Of a DNA stretch of 64,000 nucleotides, positions 17,030 through 26,830 are shown in pieces. The notes under the pieces are model-generated. The model did no database searches, was not told where the DNA came from, and worked only from the letters and a program-made list of their open reading frames with translations. The position numbers and the translations under genes were made by a program. Each line of letters begins with the position of its first letter. Position 1 is the stretch's first letter. Source of the stretch: Pseudomonas monteilii (GTDB taxonomy: Bacteria > Pseudomonadota > Gammaproteobacteria > Pseudomonadales > Pseudomonadaceae); the NCBI GenBank assembly GCA_001534745.1, contig CP013997.1, positions 1,550,001 through 1,614,000 of the forward strand, given 5' to 3'.

Positions 17030-18241
17030 ATGACAATAAAAACATCCAATCCCATCGATAGAACCTCGGTGTACATCTGCGCCGGTCTCGTGTCTGCAGG
17101 CGGAGCCTTGCTGCTGAATGTCCTGCCGCTGCTGTTTGGCGCCTTGTCAGAGCGTTATGGGTTCGGCGAGAACCAACTGGGGAGCTTGGCAATGGCCATG
17201 AACCTGGGGTTCGGCGTGCTGGGCCTGGCTTCACTGCTGTGGATCCGGCGCGTCAGCTGGCGAGTCATTTCATGTTCCGCTTCGGTGCTGGTCGTGGCGG
17301 CGCTGCTGTGCATCCTGACCGATCCGCCCTATGAGACCCTGTTGATGATCATGGCGCTGGCAGGCGCCGGCACCGGAGCACTCTACGCCCTGGCGATGAC
17401 CATCTTCGGCGACAGTGCCCAACCTGAGCGGGCCTTCGGATTCAAGCTGGGGATGGAAACCATACCGGGCGCGATCCTGCTCACTCTCCTGCCCGTGGCC
17501 GTGGCCCCGATCTGGGGCTTTCACGGCATGATCATGACCCTGGCCATCGCCATGATGCTGATGGGGATCGTCCCACTGCCCTGGGTACCCCGCCGTAGTC
17601 AGCGTGTCGCGGAGGTGCTGACGGGGCCTGCGCCAACCGCTAGCCGGGAAAGCCGTGCCATCGTCTGGTTGGGCCTGGTTGCCAGCCTGGTGTTCCTGAC
17701 CGGGATCATGTCCGTATGGGCATTTCTGGAACTGATGGGCAAAAAAACCGGCCTGTCGTCGGATACCATCGGTACGGTATTGGGCATAGGTTTCGTCATC
17801 AACGCGGGCAGCGGTTTCGTCGCTTCCTCCCTCGGGCTGAAAGCCGGCCGCTTCCTGCCGGTGGCGGTGGTCGTCTGTGCCGAGGTGGCAGGCCTGGTCA
17901 TGCTTGGTCAATTTGCCTCCCTGACCACGTACGTGATCGGTGCGATGTGCATGCTGTTCTCGATCAGTTTCGTGCTGGCCTACACGTTCGGGCTGATGGC
18001 CGAGTTCGACCTGTCAGGCAAGCTGGTTGCGTTGGGCGCACTGTGCCTGTCGATCGGGGCCGCGGTCGGGCCGGCGATCGGGGGGCTGCTGATCGAGACC
18101 TATGGCTACACAGCCGTGCTGCTGTTCTCCGGTGGATGCTCGATCAGCGTGCTGCTGATCTACGGCGCGGCCGTGCTGAAGGCTTGCCCGTCAAAGAAGA
18201 CCGACAATACCGAGGCCAGTGTGGTGATGCCCCGCACCTGA
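17030..18241 (+). CDS. MFS transporter, paralogue of the one at 23857
   Basis: A 403-residue inner-membrane transporter with about 12 membrane segments and no signal peptide. It starts MTIKTSNPIDRTSVYICAGLVSAGGALLLNVLPLLFG. The gene at 23857 has the same opening (NPIDRT, GALLLNV) and near-identical later blocks (ERAFGFKLGME, FVLAYTFGLMAEFD, SGKLVALGA), so the two are clear duplicates. It is divergent from the OCD-family operon, which makes it a candidate carrier of that operon's substrate. Substrate unknown. Confidence 0.8.
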   Translation: MTIKTSNPIDRTSVYICAGLVSAGGALLLNVLPLLFGALSERYGFGENQLGSLAMAMNLGFGVLGLASLLWIRRVSWRVISCSASVLVVAALLCILTDPPYETLLMIMALAGAGTGALYALAMTIFGDSAQPERAFGFKLGMETIPGAILLTLLPVAVAPIWGFHGMIMTLAIAMMLMGIVPLPWVPRRSQRVAEVLTGPAPTASRESRAIVWLGLVASLVFLTGIMSVWAFLELMGKKTGLSSDTIGTVLGIGFVINAGSGFVASSLGLKAGRFLPVAVVVCAEVAGLVMLGQFASLTTYVIGAMCMLFSISFVLAYTFGLMAEFDLSGKLVALGALCLSIGAAVGPAIGGLLIETYGYTAVLLFSGGCSISVLLIYGAAVLKACPSKKTDNTEASVVMPRT

Positions 18242-18254
18242 TTGCGGCGCTGGG

Positions 18255-18290
18255 AAAAGGCTCGTCGAGCGTGAGGCCGACGAGCCTTTT
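18255..18290. terminator. Bidirectional terminator between MFS and chemoreceptor genes
   Basis: A 12-base perfect stem, AAAAGGCTCGTC (18255-18266) and GACGAGCCTTTT (18279-18290), gives an A-tract and T-tract on both strands. It lies between the two convergent genes, so it can serve both. Confidence 0.85.
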
Positions 18291-18341
18291 CATTAAGTGG
18301 CACAGGCGTTTCCTGTCAGGGATTAGGGACGGGCTGACGTG

Positions 18342-20471
18342 TCACGCCTTGAACTGCCGGACCCGTTCCTGCTGAAGCGTGGCCAGTGCATTGAGTTGCT
18401 GGCTGATGGCGGCCGAATGCTGCGCCTGGTCGGACAAGGAGGCGGTCACGTCGCGTACAGCCTCGACATTACGGTTGATTTCTTCTGCAACACTGCTCTG
18501 TTCTTCGGCAGCGCAGGCGATCTGCACGTTCATCTCGGTGATGATGCCTACCGCATGGCGGATCTGCTCGAGCACATCGAACGCCTGCTGCGAGCGCAGG
18601 GCATTGTCCTGGGCCTGTTCGTGGCTGCGTTGCATTGCCGACGTCACCTGGCGGGTGCCGTTACGCAAATTGTCGATGATCGTTCCAATCTCTTCGACAG
18701 AGGCTTGGGTACGCTGCGCCAGGCCGCGGACCTCATCGGCCACCACGGCAAAACCCCGACCGGCCTCGCCTGCGCGTGCAGCTTCGATCGCTGCATTGAG
18801 TGCAAGCAGATTGGTCTGCCGGGCAATCGACAGGATGACGTCCATCACCGAGCCGATCTGATCGCTGCTGACCGCCAACGCCTGCAGGCGTTGCATGCCG
18901 TGGCTCATGTCGTCGGCAAGTGCCTGGATGCCTTGGGTTGAACGCTCGATCACCTGTACCCCATTGCCCGTCGCGGTTTCGGCATGGCGTGCTGCATCGG
19001 CCGCTTGAACCGCACTCTGCGCGGCATTCTGCGCCGTGGCCGACATCTCGTGCACGGCGGTGGCCATCTGGTCGATTTCGCGTAATTGCTGCTGCATGCC
19101 CAGGCTCGTCTGGCTGGCGATCTGTTGCGACCGATCCGCTGTATCGCGCGTGTTGCGTACTGCCTGCTGAACCTGGGCGATCACCGGTTGCAGTGTATCG
19201 AGGAAGCGGTCGAAGGCTCGGCTCAGGCGCCCCAGCTCGTCACGCTTGCCATATTCCAGGCGCCGCGTGAGATCGCCGTCTCCTTCGGCGATGCCTTCGA
19301 GCAGATGGGCTACGTGCAGGATCGGGCGCGTCACGCTTCGCGCTGCCAGCCACATCATGATCATCCCCAGCAGCGCAAGTGCCAGCCCCAGGCTCACCTG
19401 CAGGGTCAGGCTGGAGAGTCGTTGGCCCTGCATCCGTTGCTCAAGCGTGGCAACCGGTGCACCCAGGACCGCCTTGGATACGCCCACCTCCACATGCCAG
19501 GGGTGGACATCGGCGATCGGCTGTATGGGCACGATGACCCGGATCTGCTGGCTGTCTTCGAAGGTCTGCGTTCGATGGGTCTGCTGCACCTGCCGAAGAT
19601 CGGCCGCCAGGCCGGGCTGCTCTGTCTCCAGCAGTTTGCCAATCCGCTCTGGATGATCGCTCGATGCCGCTATCACGCCGTTGGTACTGAAGATGCCGAG
19701 ACGACCCTGCCCGTCATACAGCGATGCGCTGGCGGCCTGTGCATCCGCTTGCAGAGCCTGCAGATCCACATCCACGCCTAGTACGCCCACCACGCGGCCA
19801 TCGACCAACAGGGGAACGGTGACGCTGGTCACCAGCCGCGGCGTACCACTGGTATCGTCCAGATAGGGTTCCAACAGGCACGGCTTGGCGCTTTCACGTG
19901 CGCAGGTGAAAAATGCATTGAACGGCGCGCCACTCGGGCCTGGCCTGTCGTTTGCCAATAAGGGTTCGTCGCCGAGTACCGCTTGCAGCCGGCCTGCTTT
20001 TGGCTGCAACCAGTACAGCGCGAAGCGGCCGCGTTCATTGCTGCCAAGGTCCGGTTGACCGATGAAGGCGGCATCCTGACCATCCAGCGCATTGGGCTCG
20101 AACGCAACGAACAGGCCCAGCAGCTCCGGACGCTGGACGAGGGCTGTCTGCATGATCTGGGTGAACTCCTGACGCAACTGACGAGCTGCCGTTACGCCTT
20201 CCCCTTGCCTGCTCTTCAGGTAGAGCAACTGGCTCGCCAGCGCTTGCGCGCGTTCGTAGGTACGGTTCAGACCTTGCTGGATGTTCAGGGCCTGGGCGCG
20301 GCCTTCGGCCTGGAGGTTGTCTCGTGCAGCCTCTTGCAGCATCTGGGTGGAACTGGCGGCGATGGCGTTTGCGTCGCGACGGCTCTGCTCCAGGGACAGG
20401 CCTGCAACCAGTCCGACCACGGACACCAGGCAAGCACTGGCCAGCAGTGTGATTTTGTTTTGAATGTTCAA
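18342..20471 (-). CDS. Methyl-accepting chemotaxis protein with dCache sensor
   Basis: A 709-residue chemoreceptor. TTG 20471 is proposed as start ([24 protein letters not shown], the first membrane helix) because AAGGGG lies upstream and related receptors begin there; the frame is open to 20540. A periplasmic double-Cache region covers about residues 30-350 ([33 protein letters not shown]), then a second membrane helix ([15 protein letters not shown]), HAMP and the signalling domain with the tip [20 protein letters not shown]. dCache domains bind small ligands such as amino acids, amines or acids directly. Neighbouring catabolic genes suggest it senses a compound used by this cluster. Confidence 0.88.
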   Translation of the reverse strand: MNIQNKITLLASACLVSVVGLVAGLSLEQSRRDANAIAASSTQMLQEAARDNLQAEGRAQALNIQQGLNRTYERAQALASQLLYLKSRQGEGVTAARQLRQEFTQIMQTALVQRPELLGLFVAFEPNALDGQDAAFIGQPDLGSNERGRFALYWLQPKAGRLQAVLGDEPLLANDRPGPSGAPFNAFFTCARESAKPCLLEPYLDDTSGTPRLVTSVTVPLLVDGRVVGVLGVDVDLQALQADAQAASASLYDGQGRLGIFSTNGVIAASSDHPERIGKLLETEQPGLAADLRQVQQTHRTQTFEDSQQIRVIVPIQPIADVHPWHVEVGVSKAVLGAPVATLEQRMQGQRLSSLTLQVSLGLALALLGMIMMWLAARSVTRPILHVAHLLEGIAEGDGDLTRRLEYGKRDELGRLSRAFDRFLDTLQPVIAQVQQAVRNTRDTADRSQQIASQTSLGMQQQLREIDQMATAVHEMSATAQNAAQSAVQAADAARHAETATGNGVQVIERSTQGIQALADDMSHGMQRLQALAVSSDQIGSVMDVILSIARQTNLLALNAAIEAARAGEAGRGFAVVADEVRGLAQRTQASVEEIGTIIDNLRNGTRQVTSAMQRSHEQAQDNALRSQQAFDVLEQIRHAVGIITEMNVQIACAAEEQSSVAEEINRNVEAVRDVTASLSDQAQHSAAISQQLNALATLQQERVRQFKA

Positions 20472-20652
20472 AGCAGGGCGCCCCTTTCTTGTGATGCGTA
20501 GCCGTGTTCTGCCGCTGAGGCTACCCGGCGTCGGCGCCAATCCCTAACGCCGATGACAGGCTTGGCAGGCAGTCACAAAGGGTCGGCAGGCAAGGACAAA
20601 TGGGCATGGGGTCGATGCCTGACAGGGCGCAGCCTCATGGGGCAACCGGTGA

Positions 20653-20719
20653 TTGGCACGGCGGTACAAGCCCTTGACAGAGAGGAACAAGTGCCGCGGC
20701 ACAGGGCTGAGTAACCTAG
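20653..20719 (+). promoter_or_regulatory. Conserved element A upstream of the porin gene
   Basis: A stretch beginning TTGGCACGGCGGTACAA is matched at 42514 upstream of the aldehyde dehydrogenase. About 48 bases are conserved with few differences, and scattered matches continue downstream. It contains TTGACAG and two direct half-sites (GTACAAG, GAACAAG) 22 bases apart, an AraC-type arrangement. It ends about 90 bases before the porin start. Confidence 0.6.
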
Positions 20720-20806
20720 GTGAATCCCGAGGCCCATGATGAGCGACACAGGCCTCTGCTTGACCGCCACTTATTAAAACAACAGCCCGTGGTTAAGGAC
20801 TCACCT

Positions 20807-22123
20807 ATGACATTCAACCGGACACTTGGCACCTTGGCTGCCGCCCTGGCTGCAGCGAGCCTGTCGCCCACCAGCTATGCCGTTGCCCTATACGAGACGG
20901 CCGATACCCATGTCAGTGCAGAAGGACTGGCCGCGTATGGCATGTTCAACAGCCGTCAAAGCTACAACGGCCTCGAAGGGGGGCGCCACTGGCGCGAGGC
21001 CTATATCAAGTACGGCGTCAAGGCCGATACCCGGCTGGGTGACGTCGGTACCGCCTACAGTGGCTTTGCCATGGTGTCCTCGGGTACCTGGGGCGACGGC
21101 GATGCCGGTGGCTTCACCGATGGCACGGAACGCACCACGAAAATCGAAGATGCCTACCTGGGCTGGCGCTCTGGCGATAGCTTTCCCGTGCTTGGCCCTG
21201 ATGGCCTGGACGTGTCCTTCGGCCGCCAGGGCTTCAAGCTCGGACAAGGCTTTCTGATTTCCGATGACGGCCCGAACCTTGGCAAAAACGGGGGCAATCG
21301 TGGCTACGACCGGGGTGGCGCCTACTATTTAGGCGCGCGTCATGCCTTCGATCGCACCTTCATCGCACGCGTGGGCGGAGCAGAGGGCTGGCACGGGACC
21401 GCGGCCTGGCTGAAATCCGACAACCACGCTCAAGCCAATACGGAATTGGGTATTGCGGCGCTGGCCTACACCCGCAAGGAAGGCACGCTGGAGGCGACCT
21501 GGGTACACGGCATGAGCGTGGATGACCAATGGGCTTCCGGCTTTCTCAAGCGCCGGGATGGCATGAACATCTACAGCCTGCGGGCTCAAGGTGACGCCGG
21601 TATCACCGATGCCAACTTCGCCGCCGAGTACGCCACGCAACAGACCCATGGCGACCAGGAAAGCGCGTGGTACCTGCAGGCCGGTTACCAGTTCAGCCAA
21701 CTGCCCTGGACGCCCAGTGTCACGGCCCGGTACACGCGCTATTCCCAGAACTGGGACCTGCTGTTCACCGGCTTCAGCGATGGCTATGGCACGTGGTTCC
21801 AAGGGGAGGTAGCCGCCAATTATGCGGGACCGTTCAATACCAATAGCAGCATCACGCACCTGGGGTTGAAAGCCAACCCGGTGGAGAACGTGACCTTGGG
21901 GGCGTTGTTTTTCGACTTCCGTACGGTGGGCGATCGCCAGCGTGTGAACCTCGACGCGCGGGAGCTGGACCTTTATGTGGAATGGGCAGTATCCCCACAC
22001 GTGATCGTGACGCCCTTGCTAGGGCTGTACCGTCCCGATCACGCCGCCGGGCAGGGCGGGTCGCAAACCTCGGGCAGCGGCACGAACGTATACAGCCAAC
22101 TGATCGTGGCCGTACCGTTCTGA
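20807..22123 (+). CDS. Outer-membrane porin-like beta-barrel protein
   Basis: A 438-residue outer-membrane protein. ATG 20807 is chosen because AAGGA precedes it and the protein then has a signal peptide, MTFNRTLGTLAAALAAASLSP through SYAVA. The mature part alternates short polar and aromatic strands (for example VSFGRQGFKLGQGFLISDDG, SVTARYTRYSQNWDL) and ends in Phe, as barrels recognised by the BAM machinery do. It resembles alginate-export/OprD-like barrels but I cannot assign a family firmly. It probably admits a growth substrate; the conserved element upstream suggests co-regulation with the aldehyde dehydrogenase at 42629. Confidence 0.7.
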   Translation: MTFNRTLGTLAAALAAASLSPTSYAVALYETADTHVSAEGLAAYGMFNSRQSYNGLEGGRHWREAYIKYGVKADTRLGDVGTAYSGFAMVSSGTWGDGDAGGFTDGTERTTKIEDAYLGWRSGDSFPVLGPDGLDVSFGRQGFKLGQGFLISDDGPNLGKNGGNRGYDRGGAYYLGARHAFDRTFIARVGGAEGWHGTAAWLKSDNHAQANTELGIAALAYTRKEGTLEATWVHGMSVDDQWASGFLKRRDGMNIYSLRAQGDAGITDANFAAEYATQQTHGDQESAWYLQAGYQFSQLPWTPSVTARYTRYSQNWDLLFTGFSDGYGTWFQGEVAANYAGPFNTNSSITHLGLKANPVENVTLGALFFDFRTVGDRQRVNLDARELDLYVEWAVSPHVIVTPLLGLYRPDHAAGQGGSQTSGSGTNVYSQLIVAVPF

Positions 22124-22292
22124 ATCACCCAGGGCTTGGCTGAGCCGTCAGGCCCCGACAGTCGCCTCTGATCGAACCGTGCATGACGAGGCCGACGATA
22201 AAAGCAATTTCACCCGGTTTGCGCAATATCGTCCGCGCCGCTGCATTCACGCAGGCATACGCTCTCATACACACTCACCGGTTGGAGGCGTC

Positions 22293-22655
22293 ATGAGCAA
22301 TACGCATATCGAAGATGGATACCCTTTGTTCGACCTGCGCGTCGAAGTGGCCGCGCCGGGCGCGGGCCTGCCGTTCATCTGCAAACACGTAGAAGGTGAT
22401 TACTTCACCGTCACGGACGATGATTTGATCACCTTTGGCCCTGGCGTCCAGTTCCCGATGTTCTCCCTGGCGGCAATTCTGCCCTTGCTGGCGGCCAAGC
22501 AACGTGAACTGCACCCCAACGACTGGATGGGCCTTGATGCCGTCATCGCCTGCCCCGATCCGCACTGCGGCGGACGTTTCAAGATCACCCGCGAGGCCCG
22601 TGTGCTGCACAGCCTGGCCGAAAATTCCGCCATCGGCCGCCGCGCCGGCCAGTGA
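22293..22655 (+). CDS. TIGR04076-like small protein
   Basis: A 120-residue protein starting at ATG 22293 behind TTGGAGG. It has the layout of the TIGR04076 family: an opening LFDLRVEVAAPGAGLPFIC, the block FSLAAILPLLAAKQRELHPNDWMGLDAVIACPDPHCGG and a final FKIT strand. The CPDPHC motif could bind metal. The molecular role of the family is not known to me. It lies 12 bases before an aldo/keto reductase gene, a pairing that suggests a shared function. Confidence 0.7.
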   Translation: MSNTHIEDGYPLFDLRVEVAAPGAGLPFICKHVEGDYFTVTDDDLITFGPGVQFPMFSLAAILPLLAAKQRELHPNDWMGLDAVIACPDPHCGGRFKITREARVLHSLAENSAIGRRAGQ

Positions 22656-22667
22656 AAAGGATCGATC

Positions 22668-23807
22668 ATGAGTATTCCACGCGTACAACTACGTCCTGAC
22701 TTTTCGGTTCCGCGCATCATCAAGGGCAACTGGCAGATTGCGGATGACCATAGTGCGGGTGTCGATGAGGCGGCGCTCTACGACCACATGGCGGCGTTCG
22801 TCGATGCCGGCATCACGGCCTTCGACGGTGGCGACATCTATTACGGCGTCGAAGCGCGCATCGGGCAGTTCATCAAGCGCTACCGGCAGGAACGCGGCGC
22901 AGCGGCGGCCTCGCGCATTGCCGTGCATACCAAGTATTGCCCTGCATTTCTTCAGGACGCCGGTCTACGTGCGCACCGGCCCGCCGATGTCGTTGCCGTG
23001 ATCGATCGCTCTCTGCAACGGATGAACGTAGAGCGGCTCGACATGGTGCAATTGCACTGGTGGAACTACGACATCGACGGAAGTGTTGAAACGGCGTTGA
23101 CCCTTCAAGCGCTTCAGCGCGAGGGCAAGATCCATCACCTCGGCGCGACCAACTACAACGTGGCGGAACTGTCGAAGCTGGTCGAGGCAGGCGTCGATAT
23201 CGTCAGTAACCAGGTGCAGTATTCATTGACCGATCGACGCGCTGCGAATGGCATGGCGAGCTACTGTGAGGTCCATGACATTCATCTGTTTGGCTACGGT
23301 GCATTGGGCGGCGGTTTGTTCAGCCACAAGTGGCTAGGGATCGAGGACCCCGGCCGGCCTTGTTTCGAAAACGTCTCGCTGGACAAGTATTACCGCATCA
23401 TCAACGACTTCGGCGGCTGGCCACTGTTTCAGCGCCTGCTCGCCGTGCTCGATGACATCGCACGCCGGCATGGCGTCGCGCTCTCCACGGTTGCCAGCCG
23501 CTATGTACTCGACCAGCCGGCAGTGGCGGCGCTGATCCAGGGCGCACGGCACGCCGGTCACCTTAAGCACACGCTCGCGGTGTTTCAGCTGGCACTCACG
23601 GACGAGGACCGCCAGCAGATAGACAGCGTATTGGCAGACAGTTCCGGCCCGGTTGGCGACTGTTACGACCTCGACCGTCTCGAGAATCGAGATGCCCTGG
23701 AAAACATCGCCCGTGAATATTTCGATGTGGAGGCCGGGCGCCTGGTCGTGCGCCAGCGCGATGTCGCCACGCTTGAGGTGCCCTACGGGCACCATTTGAA
23801 AGCCTAG
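22668..23807 (+). CDS. Aldo/keto reductase
   Basis: A 379-residue NADPH-dependent oxidoreductase of the AKR superfamily with an (alpha/beta)8 barrel. FDGGDIYYGVE holds the catalytic Asp/Tyr, HTKYCP the Lys and LDMVQLHWWNYD the His of the tetrad. The length is longer than most AKRs (about 320), with an extra C-terminal segment of about 60 residues after DEDRQQIDSVLA. It is in one unit with the preceding small protein and is followed by the duplicated MFS transporter. Substrate unknown. Confidence 0.82.
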   Translation: MSIPRVQLRPDFSVPRIIKGNWQIADDHSAGVDEAALYDHMAAFVDAGITAFDGGDIYYGVEARIGQFIKRYRQERGAAAASRIAVHTKYCPAFLQDAGLRAHRPADVVAVIDRSLQRMNVERLDMVQLHWWNYDIDGSVETALTLQALQREGKIHHLGATNYNVAELSKLVEAGVDIVSNQVQYSLTDRRAANGMASYCEVHDIHLFGYGALGGGLFSHKWLGIEDPGRPCFENVSLDKYYRIINDFGGWPLFQRLLAVLDDIARRHGVALSTVASRYVLDQPAVAALIQGARHAGHLKHTLAVFQLALTDEDRQQIDSVLADSSGPVGDCYDLDRLENRDALENIAREYFDVEAGRLVVRQRDVATLEVPYGHHLKA

Positions 23808-23856
23808 CGGCAATCGCCGTCGCACACGCCGTTCACTCATCCCAAGGAAAGCGCGC

Positions 23857-25062
23857 ATGGCCACAGAAACCCGAAACCCCATCGACCGCACCTGCGTGTA
23901 TGTAGGCGCGGGGTTGATATCGTCTACCGGAGCATTGTTGCTGAATGTCATGCCGGTGTTCTTCGGCGTGCTGGGGTCACGGCTGGGGTATGGCGAGCAG
24001 CAACTTGGCACACTCGCGCTGGCCACCAACCTGGCTTTTGCGGTGGTCGGCGTCGTGTCGTTGGCCTGGGTGAGCCGGTTCAGCTGGCGCACCATCGCGC
24101 GGGTTGCGACGACAGGCATGGCCTTGGCGATCGCGGCCGTGCTGATGAACCCTGGCTATGGCCAACTGCTCGGCCTGCTGGCGCTGGCAGGTGGCTGCGC
24201 CGGGGCGCTTTATGCGCTGGCGATGGTGATCTTCGGCTGCAGTTCGCAACCGGAGCGTGCCTTCGGTTTCAAACTCGGCATGGAATCAGCGCCCGGCGCG
24301 CTGATGCTGCTCCTGCTACCTGTCGCGGTGATCCCGCAGTGGGGCTTCAGCGGCGTGGTCGTGGCCTTGGTCCTGGGCACGCTCCTCATGGGGCTTGGCC
24401 CGTTGTTCTGGGTGCCCAAGGGCAGTGCCCAGCCGTCTCGGGTGGCGGCCATGGGCGGCGGTGCAGATCAGGGGAGGTATCAGGTCATCGTGTGGCTGAG
24501 TCTCGGTGCGAGCCTGATTTTCATGATGGGCATCATGGCCATCTGGCCATTTCTCGAACTGATCGGCGGCAAGACCGGCTTGTCCACCGATCAGAGCGGC
24601 GTCGTGCTGTCCGTGGGCTTCCTGATCAATGCGGTGGGCGGCTTCATCGCCTCCTCCCTAGGCCTGAAAGCCGGTCGGATAGCGCCTGTGGCCATCGTGG
24701 TGACGGTCGAGCTACTCGGGCTGGTTCTGATTGGTCAGTTTTCTTCGCTGGCGGCCTATGCAACGGGCGCGCTGTGCTTCCTGTTCTCGATCAACTTCGT
24801 ACTCGCGTACACGTTCGGACTGATGGCAGAGTTCGATGCCTCCGGTAAGTTGGTTGCACTCGGGGCGGTCTGTATTTCCGTCGGCGCCGCATTGGGGCCG
24901 GCGATCGCCGGGCAGCTGATCGAAGAGGTCGGCTATGGCGCTGCGCTGATCTTCTCGGCGGCCTGTTCGGTGGCTGCATTGGCGATTCATGCCGGGCTGT
25001 CGATGCGTGCTGACCTGTTGCACCGGCAGGTACGGCAGGACGCATTGCTGCCACTGCCGTAG
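23857..25062 (+). CDS. MFS transporter, paralogue of the one at 17030
   Basis: A 401-residue, 12-segment inner-membrane transporter starting at ATG 23857 behind AAGGAA. It is closely similar along its whole length to the gene at 17030 (see NPIDRT near the N-terminus and FGLMAEFD in the C-terminal half), so one arose from the other or both came with related modules. It follows the aldo/keto reductase by 49 bases and precedes an AraC regulator, suggesting a reductase-transporter-regulator set. Substrate unknown. Confidence 0.8.
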   Translation: MATETRNPIDRTCVYVGAGLISSTGALLLNVMPVFFGVLGSRLGYGEQQLGTLALATNLAFAVVGVVSLAWVSRFSWRTIARVATTGMALAIAAVLMNPGYGQLLGLLALAGGCAGALYALAMVIFGCSSQPERAFGFKLGMESAPGALMLLLLPVAVIPQWGFSGVVVALVLGTLLMGLGPLFWVPKGSAQPSRVAAMGGGADQGRYQVIVWLSLGASLIFMMGIMAIWPFLELIGGKTGLSTDQSGVVLSVGFLINAVGGFIASSLGLKAGRIAPVAIVVTVELLGLVLIGQFSSLAAYATGALCFLFSINFVLAYTFGLMAEFDASGKLVALGAVCISVGAALGPAIAGQLIEEVGYGAALIFSAACSVAALAIHAGLSMRADLLHRQVRQDALLPLP

Positions 25063-25104
25063 CGTGTCTTGCGCGGCCATCAGGGCGGCGCGGAAGGGGG
25101 ATCG

Positions 25105-26013
25105 ATGGGGTCGTCGTACTTGCAGGGTTTCGCCTGGTACCAGCAACTGCCGCGTGGTTTCAGTTGCACCGTGAGTGCGCCCAGCCCCTCGCTGCGGGCG
25201 GCGAGCATCTACACGCATCGTCTGCCACAGGCTACCGCGTGTCTGATAGACCTGTGCGAGAACCCGGTACTCAGCATGGCCATTGGGGTAGGCGGTGCCA
25301 TTGAGCGCACCATCGAAGGTCGACGGGAGCGCGCGGCCCTTGGCTGTTACGACCTGACCCTGACCCCTGCGGGCGTTGCGTGCGATTGGCACTGGCAAGG
25401 CACCGTTCTGGACATCGTCGACATCCATATTCCCACTGCAGTGCTTGAGCAGCTAGGCCAGGAGCATGGTGATTTTCGTGGAGGCGGCCTCAACTTCAAG
25501 CCGACGCTCGCACTCAAGGACGAGGGTCTGTCGCTGCTGATACGAGGGTTGCTCCACGAAGCGCCCTGGAGGTCCGGTTGCGCCATGCTGCATGACACGT
25601 TCACCAGCCACCTGGTCGCCAAACTGCTCGGTCGTGAGCACCTGCTGGTGACCCTGCCAGGTACCCGGCGGTCGACGCTCGGGCAGCCCGCGCTGGCCCG
25701 GGTCAAGGATTATATCGAAACCCACCTGGCCCAGGATCTGTGCCTGGATGAGCTGGCTGCCCTCGTGGGCGTCAGCCGGTTTCATTTCCTGCGGCTGTTC
25801 AAGACCACGGTGGGGGTGACCCCGCATGTGTACCTGAGCGAGCGGCGAATGGTGCAGGCTGCCCGCTTGCTGCGGGACAGCCATGCGCCGGTGATCGAGA
25901 TCGCAGCCGCTTGCGGTTTCGATGATCCTTCCTACTTCGCCGCGCGCTTTCGCAGGCACGTGGGGGTGACGCCCATGCTCTACCGTCGGGTTGAGCGTGG
26001 GGAGGGCGGGTAG
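25105..26013 (+). CDS. AraC-family transcriptional regulator
   Basis: A 302-residue regulator. ATG 25105 is preferred over 25069 because GGAAGGGGG lies just upstream. The C-terminal DNA-binding region has both helix-turn-helix units (DLCLDELAALVGVSRFHFLRLFKTTVGVTP and VIEIAAACGFDDPSYFAARFRRHVGVTP). The N-terminal 190 residues are a sensor domain without clear motif. It lies 42 bases after the MFS gene in the same direction and probably controls the preceding unit. Confidence 0.8.
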   Translation: MGSSYLQGFAWYQQLPRGFSCTVSAPSPSLRAASIYTHRLPQATACLIDLCENPVLSMAIGVGGAIERTIEGRRERAALGCYDLTLTPAGVACDWHWQGTVLDIVDIHIPTAVLEQLGQEHGDFRGGGLNFKPTLALKDEGLSLLIRGLLHEAPWRSGCAMLHDTFTSHLVAKLLGREHLLVTLPGTRRSTLGQPALARVKDYIETHLAQDLCLDELAALVGVSRFHFLRLFKTTVGVTPHVYLSERRMVQAARLLRDSHAPVIEIAAACGFDDPSYFAARFRRHVGVTPMLYRRVERGEGG

Positions 26014-26098
26014 AAAAGGGGCTTCCTGGATCGCTCGGTGTCGAGAGGCAGATCATAGGGATCCAACCTGCCTGGGCGTCCTGGGAGACCGCCGTGCC

Positions 26099-26758
26099 TC
26101 ACTGCAAGGGCGAGAAGGCGGCGGGCAGATAAGCGACCGAATTCATCTTCTGCAATTGCGGGCCCGAATTTTCGGGCGGCCAGACGCCGTCACGGACCGC
26201 ACGCGTGCGAACATCGAGCCGTTGCTCAAGGCTGGCGTAAGGCCAGATATGCAGATAACGCGGAACCCGTCCGCTGGTGGCGTAGAACGCCGCGTAGACC
26301 GCTGAGTAAGGCTCGCCCGTGCGCGCCGTGACCGCTTTCTGCCAGCCTGCCAAGGTGGGTGCGACCCCGGACGGTACCAAGTCGTATTCACGAAACTCAT
26401 AGAACGGACCGTGAGCCCCGGCCAGCAATGGCGAGAGAAAGGGAAACAGGCGGTAGTCATCGACGGTCTGTTCCAGGACGAACTCGCCGATACCGAAGGC
26501 ATCGGCCGCCAGCAATACGCGCTGACGCTCTGCTGCCTGAACCTCCAGGCTGCTGAAGCGGCGCATGACGGCAACGGTGTTCTGCGGGCCGATCTCGGAC
26601 AGCCAGCATCCGACCAGCTCCACGCCTTCGAGCGCCTCCTGCAGCGCGACCTTGAGCCGCGGCAGGGCCTGTGCGGGCGTGCGCACGCGCAAGGTGAACC
26701 GGATCAGCTCGTAGAGATCGGTGTCAGGTGTGTCCAGCAGGGGAGGAAAGTGAGGCAT
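26099..26758 (-). CDS. NIPSNAP family protein
   Basis: A 219-residue protein, start ATG 26758 behind GGAG; the frame is open to 26818 but without signal. Two ferredoxin-like halves are visible: YELIRFTLRVRTPAQALPRLKVAL in the first and GPFYEFREYDLVPSGVAPTLAGWQKAV in the second, the latter typical of NIPSNAP domains (FREYxL). NIPSNAP proteins often accompany aromatic or alkane catabolic genes, but their activity is mostly unknown. It is the last gene of the leftward unit of dioxygenase, porin and MFS. Confidence 0.7.
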   Translation of the reverse strand: MPHFPPLLDTPDTDLYELIRFTLRVRTPAQALPRLKVALQEALEGVELVGCWLSEIGPQNTVAVMRRFSSLEVQAAERQRVLLAADAFGIGEFVLEQTVDDYRLFPFLSPLLAGAHGPFYEFREYDLVPSGVAPTLAGWQKAVTARTGEPYSAVYAAFYATSGRVPRYLHIWPYASLEQRLDVRTRAVRDGVWPPENSGPQLQKMNSVAYLPAAFSPLQ

Positions 26759-26830
26759 TGCATGTTCTCCAGGTAAAAATAAAGGCCTGGGCTTGCCGAC
26801 ACGAGCAAGCCCAGGCAAAACGAAGCGGTG

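Noticed and set aside
20653..20700. Sigma-54 promoter suggested by TTGGCACGG in the shared element
   Set aside because: The -12 position should read TTGC at fixed distance from TGGCAC; here it reads TACA in both copies.
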